In this document: piece after piece, positions 1 through 11,800 of the stretch
Numbering within the stretch: the first letter of the stretch is position 1
Layout of the letters: every line of letters starts with the position of its first letter
Source of the DNA: Onthophagus taurus
Lineage: Eukaryota; Arthropoda; Insecta; Coleoptera; Scarabaeidae
DNA length: 64,000 bases
Direction of reading: 5' to 3'
NCBI RefSeq assembly: GCF_036711975.1
Contig: NC_091971.1
Span: forward strand, 17,305,501-17,369,500
Notes under the pieces: generated by a model
The model's database searches: none
What the model was told of the DNA's origin: nothing
What the model saw: the letters and a program-made list of their open reading frames with translations, nothing else
Translations under genes and position numbers: made by a program

Positions 1-72
1 TTTTTTAGTTTATCCCCAAAACAAATAGTGAGGTTAGATTCGTTTGTCATTTATTTCCTAACCAAAAATACT

Positions 73-609
73 ATGTTATCTTCGTATTTTCGGTCAAATT
101 TAATCGCAAATCCCATTTTGCGCCGAGCGTTTAGTACAACCCCGATAAAACCTTCGGAATCGGCCCCAACGATTTCAGCAGTTTTTCGAAACATCACCAA
201 AGATCGAACTAAAGAGGTACCAGTTGAAACGAGCGTGGAGTATTTAAAAAGTGACGCATATAAACAAACTTATGGGGGTAAACCCGTTTGGGTTCTGTAC
301 AGAAGAAATCATAAAGGTTCGATTCCACCTAGACGCACCAGAAGGACTTGTATTCGCCAGGGGCAAATAAGCACTGGAAATCCTTGCCCAATATGCAGAG
401 ATGAGTATTTGGTTCTTAACGAAACCAACATCGAATTATTGAATCAATTTATTTGTCCGCATACGCAAGTTGTTTTAGACACATCAAAAACGGGTTTGTG
501 CAGAAAATCTCATCAACAATTATTAGTTGCTATTGATAGAGCTAGAGATAAAGGGTTGATAACGTTTGATGTACCTTTTCGTAAATACAATTATTCAGAG
601 TATAAGTAA
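73..609 (+). CDS. mRpS18B: Mitochondrial ribosomal protein S18B (mS40/bS18 family)
   Basis: A 178-residue single-exon ORF. Residues about 70-130 carry the S18-family core, with the run GSIPPRRTRRTCIRQGQIS followed by Cys-Pro-Ile-Cys (NPCPICRDEY) and a later Cys-Pro-His, the pattern of metazoan MRPS18B. The N-terminus (MLSSYFRSN..LRRAFSTTP) is basic and Ser/Thr-rich, like a mitochondrial targeting peptide, so the product should act in the small mitoribosomal subunit. The frame is open from a GTG at 28, but the first ATG is at 73 and gives the targeting peptide, so I chose it. The stop codon is followed after two bases by the ATG of PYROXD1. Length and domain content are normal for the family. 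The promoter is probably just outside the window. Confidence 0.9.
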   Translation: MLSSYFRSNLIANPILRRAFSTTPIKPSESAPTISAVFRNITKDRTKEVPVETSVEYLKSDAYKQTYGGKPVWVLYRRNHKGSIPPRRTRRTCIRQGQISTGNPCPICRDEYLVLNETNIELLNQFICPHTQVVLDTSKTGLCRKSHQQLLVAIDRARDKGLITFDVPFRKYNYSEYK

Positions 610-611
610 TA

Positions 612-2012
612 ATGGAAGCTACTTTTGTAATTGTTGGGGGTGGAATTGCAGGTGTAAGTTGTGCAGAAACTTTGGCTTATTATGAACCAAATGAATCAAT
701 TATTTTAATAAGTGAATCATCATTAATTAAAACAGTTACTAATTTACTTGCAATAACTCAATCAATAACTTCTTTTAACATTGAAGAAACCACAACTAAT
801 TCTTTAACTAATAAGTATCAAAATGTAAACGTTTTAAATGGAAGTTTGTTAGAAATAAATGATGTTGAAAATTTCATAATAATTTCAAAAAATATTAAAA
901 TTAATTATAAATATTTATGTTTATGCTACGGAGCAAAACCAAAATTAATACCTCAAGCTAAAAATAACCCATTTGTTGTTGGTATAAGAGATACAGATTC
1001 TGTAGATGTATTTGCTGAAAAATTAGCAAAATCTAAAAAAGTTGTCATTGTTGGTAATGGAGGAATCGCATCCGAACTTGTTTATAAAATACAAAACACT
1101 GAAATTGAATGGGTTATTAAAGATAATCACATAACAGCAACTTTTGTTGATCCTGGTGCATCAGAATTTTTTCAACCATCTCTTAAGAAAGATCAAAAAC
1201 AACCGGATTTATTAGAACCCATACCTAATAAACGAATGCGTTATGAAGAAGATGCTACATATAAATCAGGGGCAGCTTTAGGTCCTGATTGGTACAAACA
1301 TTTTCAAATTAAAGGTGCTTGCGAGTTACCATCCTCGGTAAAAATTCATTATAAATCAGAAGTTTTTGATATCCTAAATGATGATTCATCAGAATATCCC
1401 ATTAAAGTGATTTTAACAACAGGAGATGAAATTTATTGTAATCTTGTTGTATCAGCAACAGGGGTTGAACCAAAAATTGAATTCAAAACGAATACAAATT
1501 TTAAATTATCTCCATCAAACGAAATAATTGTCAATGAAACCATGAAATCTTCAATTCCAAATATTTACGCGGCTGGTGATTGTTGCTCAGCTGGTTGGGA
1601 ACATTCAAAACATTGGTTTCCAATGAAGTTATGGACGCAAGCTAGACAAATGGGAAATTATGCAGCGAAATGTATGTCGGGGGATTTTAATAAAGAAGAA
1701 GTAATTCTCCAAGATTTTTGTTTCGAATTATTTACTCACACAACAAGATTATTTGGTTATAAAGTTATTTTATTGGGGTTATACAACGGACAAAAATTAG
1801 ATAACAATTATGAAATATTATTTAGGATGACCAAAGAACATGAATATGCAAAGTTTATTTTACAAGATGGACGATTACAAGGTGCTGTTCTTATTGGAGA
1901 TACTGATTTAGAAGAAACTGTGGAAAATCTTATTTTGAGCCAGTTGGATTTATCTCCATACAAAGAAGATTTATTAAATCCTGATGTGGATATTGAAGAT
2001 TATTTTGATTGA
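612..2012 (+). CDS. PYROXD1: Pyridine nucleotide-disulphide oxidoreductase domain protein 1
   Basis: A 466-residue single-exon FAD-dependent oxidoreductase. The N-terminal dinucleotide-binding motif VIVGGGIAGVSCAE lies at residues 6-19. A second nucleotide-binding segment (VVIVGNGGIASELVY) starts near residue 144, and the C-terminal FAD motif IYAAGDCC lies near residue 318. The middle segment (ITATFVDPGASEFF) and the C-terminal region match the PYROXD1 type rather than glutathione or thioredoxin reductase, and no CxxxxC redox disulphide is visible near the first motif. Family knowledge: PYROXD1 is a nuclear/cytosolic oxidoreductase that protects the tRNA ligase complex from oxidation. The ATG is 2 bp after the mRpS18B stop, so this is probably the second cistron of a shared mRNA. 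The last 44 codons and the 3' UTR are duplicated 3.5 kb downstream. Confidence 0.88.
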   Translation: MEATFVIVGGGIAGVSCAETLAYYEPNESIILISESSLIKTVTNLLAITQSITSFNIEETTTNSLTNKYQNVNVLNGSLLEINDVENFIIISKNIKINYKYLCLCYGAKPKLIPQAKNNPFVVGIRDTDSVDVFAEKLAKSKKVVIVGNGGIASELVYKIQNTEIEWVIKDNHITATFVDPGASEFFQPSLKKDQKQPDLLEPIPNKRMRYEEDATYKSGAALGPDWYKHFQIKGACELPSSVKIHYKSEVFDILNDDSSEYPIKVILTTGDEIYCNLVVSATGVEPKIEFKTNTNFKLSPSNEIIVNETMKSSIPNIYAAGDCCSAGWEHSKHWFPMKLWTQARQMGNYAAKCMSGDFNKEEVILQDFCFELFTHTTRLFGYKVILLGLYNGQKLDNNYEILFRMTKEHEYAKFILQDGRLQGAVLIGDTDLEETVENLILSQLDLSPYKEDLLNPDVDIEDYFD

Positions 2013-2228
2013 GGAATTTTCATTTTTTGTTTGTTTTTTTTAGTATTTGTTAGTTATGTTTTGGTTATATAGTTTCAGAATAAATTGAATTACACCAAAA
2101 AATATTTATTCGTTATTATTTTATTGTTACAAAAAGTACCTGAATCTAAATCATACCAAACTTGGCAATGACAATATGATTTTTAGGCAAAAATCATATT
2201 CTGAACATGCAATTATAAAAATTTCAAG
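1882..2228 (+). repeat. Direct duplication, copy 1 (PYROXD1 3' end)
   Basis: This block runs from GTGCTGTTCTTATTGGAGAT inside PYROXD1 through its stop and 3' UTR to ATTTCAAG. It reappears in the same orientation at 5409-5751 with roughly 10-15% differences and small indels. This copy keeps the PYROXD1 reading frame; the other does not. The LINE occupies the interval between the two copies almost exactly. Confidence 0.85.
2079..2084 (+). terminator. Polyadenylation signal of PYROXD1
   Basis: AATAAA lies 67 bp after the PYROXD1 stop. A copy of the same hexamer in the same context is present in the downstream duplication near 5592, so the duplicated segment includes the 3' end-processing region. 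Confidence 0.55.
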
Positions 2229-5200
2229 CTTGCCCCTATCGTGGCGTTGGGCATGGATCAATCTTCTGAAGTTTTCCCTCTCCATAGCAAGACCCTTGAG
2301 CTGCTTCATAGTCTCTTGTCGTGATGTTCTTGGTCTCCTTATGGATCGCCAGCCTTCCAGGTACATACGTGGTATCTTCGCCTGTTCCATTCTTCTTACA
2401 CGACCAAACCTAGACAGCTGGATATCCTCAATCATCCTCTCGAGCGGCTGCATATTGAGCTCTCCTCGAATACGACTATTCCGTAGTCTGTCCCTTCGTG
2501 TCTTTCCTGCGGAAGCATTTTATTTGGATCGCATTAACCTTACTGATGTCCCGTGTATTTACGGTCCAGCTTTCACTGCCATACCTAAATATAGACTCAA
2601 TGACCGTTTCATCAACTCTCGCCACTTCTGGTTTACTTCATCCTTTCCAAACGCACACAAATTCAGGGCATAGTAAGCCTTGACAGCCTTATCCACTCTG
2701 TTTCTGATCTCATCAGTAAGCTTGCCCGTCTGGTTCTGGGCACTATCGTGCTCAGAAATTGATAGCGGCTGATCTGGTTGGCCATCACATTCGATGTGGA
2801 TGTTGGTATCTATCTGTCTTCGTTACCACCATAACTTTACCTTATTCAACATAACGCCCCTCCCCTTTAGAGTTTCTGACCACTCGAGTACAGCTTGTTG
2901 CAATTTCCTCTCTGAGTCCGCGATGACGACTACATCATCTACATATATCAGAGCCTGGCACCTGTGTTTCACTGAAGTTTCTGTTCTTCTCTTGTATGTC
3001 TTCACCACTCCATCCATAAAAGCTACTAATAGCAATGGGGATAAATTTTTGCCCATTGACGATCATACTAGAGTAGAGGTCTTCCCGTTACTCACTTCTC
3101 TCTCCACTCGCTGGAACATGACCTGATGGCCTGCATCAGTTGTGGAAAACTCCCTTTCTTCTCTAATGGTTTCCAGACCTCTTGATCCATTTATCAGTTA
3201 TACAGCGCGGGAAAAAATGAGATCTTGTGTTTATCGCCTTGATCTGAAACCTGCCTGCTCCTCATCCAGTTCTTCTTCAATGCAAATCCTTAGGCACCTC
3301 TGCAATGATTCTGGAGTATAACTTTACAGTGACATACATGAGACTAATTGATATAAGTACGAAGGCTTTCATGGCCGCTGTTAATTAAACTAAAACTAGA
3401 ACTAATAGTAGCACTATCACTAGACCTAGAACTAGAAACTTTCGAAAAAGTTAATATTTGTTTGGTTATTTCTTTCCATCTCAATTTTAATATAACTGAA
3501 GTAAAACTATGCGTATTTATAGATGGATGGTTTTTTAAATTGTCGGCTCTACCGGTTTCGATTATTAAATTCAATCATCTTCAGGAGCTAGCGACGTCAT
3601 TGAACATATTTTTAAAAAACATATTTTGTTTATTATTTTAGCTGTTATCTTCTTGATTCTGATTATTATTTATTTCTTCTTCTCTTTGTTACCTTGTTAA
3701 TTTATTCAAAAAGCTTTGTTTGCACCACTACACGCCATGTGTTTCTTTTCGTTTATTTTTGAGGTTTAGAAAAAGTGTTTGACGTTTCGGATGCTATGTT
3801 GCAACCTTCTTCAGTGATATAGTCTAGTGTTAGTTCTAGTGATAGTGCTACTATACATTTTCACAGCGTCTCGAGCCCCCTTTCTTGTATATAGGGATAA
3901 TTATGTTTTTTTGCTAATCTGCTGGTAACCGCCCTAGTCTCCATGCCGTTTGGAAGAGTTCTTTAATTTTTTGGGCCAATACCATGTGTCCTGCTTTCAC
4001 CATTTTTGGTACTATTTTGTCCTTCCCCGCTGCTTTTCCATTCTTCATTTTTTTGATGGCGTCTTGCACCTCCTAGAGAGTTATTGGCTCTTCTTCATCG
4101 CTGATTCTTTCCTTTCTACATCTATCTCTTTCCCGTCGTTTCCGGTTACCCTCGTCCTCCATTCTTGAATTTCTCCTCATAATAAGGACCCCATACATCC
4201 AACACTTCTTCCTTTTCTTCTTCAACACCTACCGACATAAAGGAACAAGACCTTGGAGCAATACTAAGGTTCATTAAGGACCTACATTTGCCCTAATCTT
4301 TTGGAGGGCTAAAGTTACAATAAAACTTATAAATCACGGTGGCGAGAGGGGCCGCTCCCATCAGCCCAGAAGCAGCAATAATAATCTATCTCTTTCCCGT
4401 CGTTTCCGGTTCCCCCCATTCTCCATCCCTGAATTTGAATTTCTCATGATAGGATCCCCATACTTCCAACACTTCTTCCTTTTCTTCTTTCAGGCTGTTA
4501 TTATTGTCTTTTATGCTCCTTACTTTCCTTCCAAATTTTTCCGGTGTGTGGCTCACCACCTTCCAGAATTGTCTACTATCTTGACAGAAGTTTTTTTCCA
4601 GGTTTTCTCCAAACTCTTCCAAAGAGTTTCATTTCTGCACGTACTCTTCATACTCTGGTTGATGTCTTGTCCTCTTCCATTGCCGCCTTCTTTACACCTA
4701 CTGCTGGCCTGACCTCATCTGGTCCTTTTCACAGCTTCCCTCCATATACACCCTGACATGCTTCCAAAATGGCCCTCCTAAGATTATTCCATATCTCTTT
4801 CACTACATCTATTTTCAGTTGCCTCAATTTTTCTTGGAGTTATTCTTGATAGGCTACCTTCTTCTCTTCTTCTTTTAATCACATCCATCTTATTCTTTGG
4901 TACTTAGTTTACTTTTTCGGTTTTGCTCTCTTAAATAGTATCTGCCACAAGCAAGTGATGGTCTGTAGAAAGCTCTGTCCCTCGTATAATCTTGATATCT
5001 CTGAAGGAATTCTTTATATTTTTTTGAATTATGATGTAATCAATGATACTGGCAAACCCAGTGCTTTCGAACATGATTTAATGGATGCGTTTATGTGGGT
5101 AAAAAGTGTTACCCATAATTAACTGGTTCAAAAGTCCAAGATTCTGCTGCAGCTATTGTTGAGGCATGATTTCCCAATAGAGGCGTACTATTTCCTAACA

Positions 5201-5408
5201 CGCCTTTACTTTTAAAACTGTTATTTTGATTCTTCTTTTATATCCACTTGTCTCTACAACTTCTCAAAAAAAACTTCCTTCACTGCCATGTCTTAATCTT
5301 CAGTTGACGTATACATCTGAATAAGTGTGACTAGAACTTCCTATGCCAAATTAATCCATACAATTCTGGAGCTCACTGCCTCCCATATCACCTTCTGATC
5401 TCTTTTAT
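2229..5408 (-). mobile_element. Decayed non-LTR retrotransposon (LINE), antisense to PYROXD1
   Basis: Read on the - strand, remnants appear in the order expected for a LINE. Endonuclease-like text lies near 5.4-4.9 kb. An EN-RT linker lies at 4622-4386 (FWKVVSHTPEKFGRKVRSIK). A reverse transcriptase catalytic box YVDD lies within ALIYVDDVVVIADSERKLQQ at about 2930-2960. A C-terminal region (LSRFGRVRRMEQAKIPRMYL) follows at 2453-2240. Many stops and frameshifts break the ORF, so it is inactive. There is no poly-A tail at the 3' end (2229). A separate repeat interrupts it at about 3350-3860. The clade is uncertain. Confidence 0.8.
3350..3860 (-). repeat. Nested Penelope-like/hammerhead-type repeat fragments inside the LINE
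   Basis: This block does not continue the LINE protein. It holds ACTAGAAC/AGTTCTAG-rich text (about 3390-3440 and 3825-3850). On the - strand it holds two CTGAAGA...GAAAC motifs (3814-3785 and 3584-3556) of the kind found in insect Penelope-like and related repeats. The - strand also encodes SGHESLRTYIN near 3350-3380. Assignment to Penelope-like elements is inference. Confidence 0.4.
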
Positions 5409-5751
5409 GTGCTGTTCTTATTGGAGATACTGATTTAGAACAAACTAGAAAATCGTATTTTGAGTCAATAGGACTTATTTCTGTACAAAGATGATTTATT
5501 AAATCCTGATGTGAATATTAAAGATTATTTTGATTGAAGAATTTTCATTTCTTGTTCGTTTTTTTAGTAATGTTTTGGTTTGTAGTTTCAAAATAAATTG
5601 AATTACACCAAAAAATATTTATTAGTTATTACTTTATTGTTACAAAAAGTACCTAAATCTAAATCATACCAACCTCGGAAATGACAATATGATTTTTGGG
5701 CAAAAATCATCTTGTATCATATCTCGAACATGCAATCATAAAAGTTTCCAG
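5409..5751 (+). pseudogene. Direct duplication, copy 2: non-coding copy of the PYROXD1 3' end
   Basis: Near-copy of 1882-2228, including the last PYROXD1 codons (broken by indels), the stop region, a copy of the AATAAA and the 3' UTR. It directly abuts the LINE 5' side and lies 126 bp from the Set2 stop codon, so it may form part of the Set2 3' flank. Confidence 0.8.
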
Positions 5752-5876
5752 CACAACAAACTAAAATTGTCTACTTTTTTCCTATTAAAAACACGAGAAA
5801 CATGTTTTTTAATCTTTAGTTAAACGTCCTAAATTATATCACAGATGTGGAGATGACGGAGAATTTATTACTTTCC

Positions 5877-8800
5877 TTAAAACTCCGGGTCGTCCTTTGG
5901 TTTTTGGTACATTTCTCCAAACTTTGACATGTATTTTCTCACAAATTCTTTCGCTTTCGACTTAACACTCTCTGTCACTGTTAAATCATCAATATTTTGG
6001 CAGTGTTTTAACTCTTTTAACATTACAAAGTGTGTTAACTGCATAAAAACGTTACATTAATATTAAAACAAATTATAAAAAAAGATAATGATTACCTTTC
6101 TTGCAAGATGTTTAAAATCATCGGTATTAGTAATTCTTCCTTCTTTACAATCCGATTTTCTGTATGGATTTAAAATAGAAACCATAATAACGGCCATATT
6201 CGAACGAAAACTTTCCTTTATTTTTTTTACAGACTCGTTATCCCCCATCTCTTTTAATTTAGCTTTAACTGAAGACTTTTGCTTTTTCTGTGGTTTCGAA
6301 GAAGCCGATTTACCCGATGATTTATTTGCAAGTTGTCTTTTTGATAACTCCAACATTTCTTTTTGTTGTTTCAATTTTTCTTTATTTGCTTTATAACGTT
6401 TGACATCTTCTTTGAATTGAAGTTTATCTTCTTCTGTTCTAGGCTGAAACAAATATGTAATCAATAAATACTTGGCTTAATTTATTAATTCAAAAATCAA
6501 ATTTTGAACAAATTACTCACACTTATTAATATTTCTGTTACTAATCCAGCTCTTCTTTTCTTGGCTTGTACAGGAGCATCATCTTTCAAAATTTCCTCCA
6601 AAAGTCTACTATCCAAAGATTTTCCTTCTTTCCCAGGTTTACTATCACCTTGCATTTCAACATCTCCAGTCTGATCTTGAGCTTTATTCGCTTCCATCAT
6701 TTTGAATTTGTTCTTGATTTGAAGCATAAGGCGAGCATCGTCGATTTCATCGTCGCTATCGGTTTCTTCACTTGATGAGTCTGAACTTAGACTACTTGTA
6801 TCAGAACTTGAAGTTTCGGAAGCTAAAAAAATAAGTTTTAATTTATAGAAATTACAAATAATTTTGTTAATAAAATTACATTCTTCGGGATCTTCAGCTA
6901 CTAATTCCGGTGGTTCCCATTGAGGTTTTCTTATATGAATATGATAATAATAAGGTCTGCCATATTTATCTTTAACACATTTCCATTTTGGTGGGAGTTT
7001 TACTGGTGGAGGTATAGGACCCATAAATTTGACCTTAAACAAATTCGTTAAGGTATTATTTACACAATATTGTACATATGCATTACTTGTGATGGATCAT
7101 CTTGTCCAATAAGATTTTCTTGATATGGTAAAGTAGGTAAAGGTGGTTTGCTTACAACCATATGGGGTTGAATCATTTTTCCGTTTTGTCCAACTTGATA
7201 ACCGCCTAAATCTGGTTGTTGATATGGTATAGGTTGAGTAGGAAAAACTGGTCGATACTGCATTATTTGAGGCGGTTGTTGTTGTTGCTGTTGTTGATAC
7301 ATAGATTTATTTTGTATATTTGGTGGTGGAGTTTGTACAAGTTTATTTAACGGAATTTGACCTCCAGGAAAAACGGGTAAATTTGTTTGAGGAGGCATTT
7401 GATTTGGGATCACATTTTGATTCACTCCCGGATAATACACGTTTGTAGGTGTTGTATTTGGTATTGGATAGTTTTGCCATTGACTTATTTGTGGATTCCA
7501 AATCATGGTATTTCTTAATCCTTGATTAGGATCAAATGGCGCGGTAAATTTAGGGTCTGTTCCCATGGTCATACATCTTTGTTCGTGTTGCCTCCATATT
7601 TCTTGTTGGTTTCTTCGTCTTTCAAGTTCTTGTTGTTCTACTTGAAGCGCAAATAATTTTCTCCTATGGTATTTTTCAAGTACCGTCATTTGATCGTCTT
7701 TGGTTTTAGAATCAGAGGTGGTAAATATTTTCTTTTTCCTTTTAAAAATAGTTCCGTATCTGCTTTCATATTTTTTCTCTAAATCTTGTTCTAATCCCAA
7801 CCCTGCTTTGTATTTTCTATCAGCTTCCCTTTCATGTTCTTTCATCTGTTCAATTCTTTCCTTTTTTGGAATTCTAAAAACTTCTTTCAAAACAGACCAT
7901 TCATCTAATAATTTCAACCCTAATGCAACAATTTCAACTTCGTAATCTGGAAGTGGTTCTTCAGTTTGGACTAAAGTTTTAGTTTCGCCATCTTTATCTT
8001 CAGTAAATGTAACAGGAGACACCTCCATATTTTCATTTACAGATTTAACTACTTCCGAAATATTAACAAAATCTGGTTTTGTTTCTATTTTTATTTCATT
8101 TTCTGTTTCAAGTTTAGGCGAGTTACTATCAGAATCTAAAGTTGCACCTTCGTCCATTTTTTTGGACCATCGTTGAACGGTTGGAAGAACTTTACTGTCT
8201 TGTAACATTGTTTTATTTGGAATTGGAAGAGTTGCTAGAGTTTGAAGTATTTCTAATCGTTGAGATTCCAATTTTTTATTTTCTTTGACCATGTGTTGAG
8301 CATCAGTCATCCAACCGTGTATAAGTCTAAGACCGTGATAATCCAAGAATAAACGACGACATGGAAATTCTCCATGACGTAAAACTCGCAGTAACTTCGT
8401 TCTTTGTCCCGGTTCTTTTGCCCTTACCATCAACCTGCTTAATTTCAGTGTTTGCGCCTGATTTTTTAACCCGGTTGTTGTTAAATTTTCAATTTCTTCA
8501 TCCAAATCTGCATCTTCAAAGATATCTTTTCTTGGTAATCTTCTAGGTCTTAGTACCTTCTTTTTCTCTTTTTTCTTTGCAATTTTTTCTTCTTTTACAA
8601 TTTGATCAGATTCTCCAGAAATTTCAGCTTTTTCCTCTTCTAATTTCTCAACTTCTTCAGTTTTTTCATTATCTTTTATCGCAGATTTCGTATCTTGATC
8701 GTCATCTTCTTCATCTTCCTCATCTTCTTCCTCGTCGTCTTCATCATCATCATCAGGCTCTTCACCCAACCATCCCCGACATGTTGAAGCTTCACAAAAA

Positions 8801-11800
8801 CATTTTTGAGCTTCTTTTCTGGAAATACAATCAAAAGTTGATCGTATAATTAAAATTAATTTAGGTTTAAATAATTAATTTTACCCATATCTTTGAAATT
8901 GATAATCGAACGTAATTTCTTCACCAGCAAGAATGGTTCTTTTGCTGTAAAAACCAATTCGTAATTCTCCATTGACGGTCCATTTTTGGGTTTCTGCGTT
9001 TGGATCGCAGGAATGATTTATAAATCTAGAGATGTTTCCTTTTTGTGTGGCGTCGATTACAGCGTCTGCTCTTAAAGCCATAAAATAGTAATGTTGGTTT
9101 TTATCTGTGGAGTATTCCGTGGCACGTTTTTCGAATTCTTCTGGGTCGAGAACTTCTCCAACATATTCCAAGATAAATTCGCCACTATAAAAAAATGTGA
9201 ATAAAAGATATAGAAATATAGGAACCATCATCAAATTACAAAAACATGGTGTAACAAAACAGGAACTAGAAATTTTAAAAAATTGGAAAAATGTAATTTA
9301 GTAACTCTAACATTGGTAACAATAAGATCAGAGAATTCTTTCAAATTCGCCCAATATATACAGTGCGTCCGTAAAGTAAGGGATATAGGTTTATGGAAAA
9401 ATCCCTGAAACTAAAATGGTAAATTTGTTCGAGCGAGAAAGAAAAGAAATTCTCTGTATGATCGAACTCGAACTCAAAAAGTAGTAGTGACGTCTTCAAT
9501 CCAAGAAATCCTAATCACCAACCTAAATTTAAAAATCATACGAGATCTCTAGAGCTATGGCCGAACCAAATGCTCCAGGGGAGCTTCAACAAAACATGGT
9601 TTTGAGTGTACAGGAAAACGCTCATGTTTTTGTAAGGGATATTGGGTCGAATCTGGTCATTAGTAAATCAAATGTTCACAAAATAGTAAAAACCGCAAAA
9701 TATCATCCCTATGAAGTCCTCAAATCCTCATTCACGAGCTCAATGAAGATAATTTTGATGGATTCCTCAAACGCCTACTTGAATGGAAGAAATACTGAAC
9801 GTGGAATCTATTAAATGATAGCAGAAATAGCCATCGCGTGTAGCTGGATCGTATCTGATGGAATTTTGGAATATGTATTGCGTGGCAAAATTCAGTTAAC
9901 CGATATTAATAAAAATAATGACTGGATGAAAAAACATAAATTATTGTTGAAAAAAACTAATTCACCTTCATCAATACATAATTGGTATCGCTTGAGCACG
10001 GACCTGCAGGTTTTGCGAAAGAATTGCGGGTGACCACTTAGAGCTTCGCATTCCTCTTCAATTCTCTCTTTCAAGTATTCGATATCACATAGTGGGGTGG
10101 CAAACACTTTATTCTTCAAGATTCCCGAAAACGAGAAATCGCACGGCGTTATGTTTGGCCATTCAATTCTACCCCTTCTCCCTATTCAATCAGCAAACTC
10201 CTCATCACGAACTTCTAGTTTTTGCTGCGGCGGAGCTCCGACTTGTTGAAAATATCGAATACCTGCTAATTGCCAATTATTTGCAAGTTCTCTCTTTAAA
10301 TCTATGAGCAGTTCTAGATACTTTTCTGCATTCACTGTTCCAACAAGCAAATACGGGCAGACGATAAACTCCAAGCCACGCTGATTACATGGTTACACAA
10401 TTGTGATACTTAATTCATCCGTTCAGTTTAAATTGCGCTTCATCGCTCCAGAGAATGGATTTGTAAAAATTTACGTCGTCTTCAGCGCACTCAGTGTACC
10501 ACTAGCATAACTCAAGTCTATGATTAGGGTTATCTGCCGTTAAGGCGTGCAAAAATCGTGGACGATAATAACACATATTAAGTTTTTTTAACATACGACG
10601 TGGAGATTGGGTTGGTACCTTGAGGAACACTTCAGCAAGGAGTTGCATTGTATCTTCTGTGACTGCAGTGGCGGGCCGAGCACTGCAACACTTTCTTATG
10701 TAGTTGCAATAGGTCTACCAGGATACTCTGCCGCAAACTATTCAAAAATCGTGTTGTAATTGGCATTGTACCGTATGTACCTTCACAAGATCCGCTCGAC
10801 TTTCGTGTACTTTATATGATGTTGCGCAGCCTTGACGATGTGCCAGAACGATGTGACAGAACTCGCATCTACGTATTTTTGTTAATTTATTAATATTGAT
10901 TAATTGACTTTTGCCGCACCCTGTATATGAAATTCTTGCCTGACGCGATGGATCTACCAGTTTATCGACTACAAACAAAAAAAAATAAATACAGAATACA
11001 ATAATGTAATATCATCAGACTGAAACTTTATGTAGTCAAACGGCGAAGTCCAAATAACAGTTTCCAAAAATCCTGCCATCTGTTCTACTTAACCAGGAGT
11101 TAAACGTTCAGACATTCACCTGACGGTAAAATTGCATGAAAGTACTGAAGAGAGTAGAAGTAGTAAAATACTGATTGTGAGTAAAACAAGGCGATACACT
11201 GTTGAACCCAAATTGTTCATCACAGTCAGGAGAGTGCATTTAAACAACTGGATTGGACCCAAAAAGGCATAAACATTGATGGCAAATGCTTAAGTAATAG
11301 CCTTGGAGAGATTAAACTAATGCTGAACGACTTAAAGGAGGTATGTACAAGAGTCGGGCTAAATATCAACGAGGAGAAATCAAATCTGAAGGCAAATCTT
11401 GTTCCTAGCTTTAACATCAACATTGGGAATAATGAGATGGAGAGGGTTGACAGCTGTATATCTTGACTATGAGGTTCGTGTAACGAGAGATAATCAAATA
11501 AACGAACTAAATAGAAGGATCACACTCGTATGGGCAGCCTACGGGAAACTTAGAGAAAAGGCCAAGGCCTTTTAGCTTTCAATCAATGCGTGTTTCCGGT
11601 TATGACATACGGCTTCGAAACTTTAACATTAACGGTAGCCACTGCCAGGAGGGTCCATGTGACGCAAACATAGATGGAGAGATCGATTCTGGGTGTAACT
11701 CTGAAGAACTACATACGAAATGAAGACCTATGAAGAAGAACTGGCGTAAATGATGTGGTCAACATTGTGGCAAAGCTTAAGTGGAACTGGGCGGGTCATG

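Noticed and set aside
2176-2673. 165-codon + strand ORF after PYROXD1
   Set aside because: It lies antisense to the C-terminal part of the LINE, whose - strand reading is the one with recognisable protein.
6497-7042. 181-codon ORF at 6497-7042 read as one exon
   Set aside because: The frame passes through a 57-nt intron (6823-6879) and ends beyond a GTGAGT donor; the WW-domain exon and the Ser-rich exon are separate exons of Set2.
7087-7087. Ending Set2 exon 4 at the ATT|GTGTAA site near 7066
   Set aside because: It would make a 32-nt intron, too short; CAA|GTAATG gives 53 nt, keeps phase 0 and the total stays a multiple of three.
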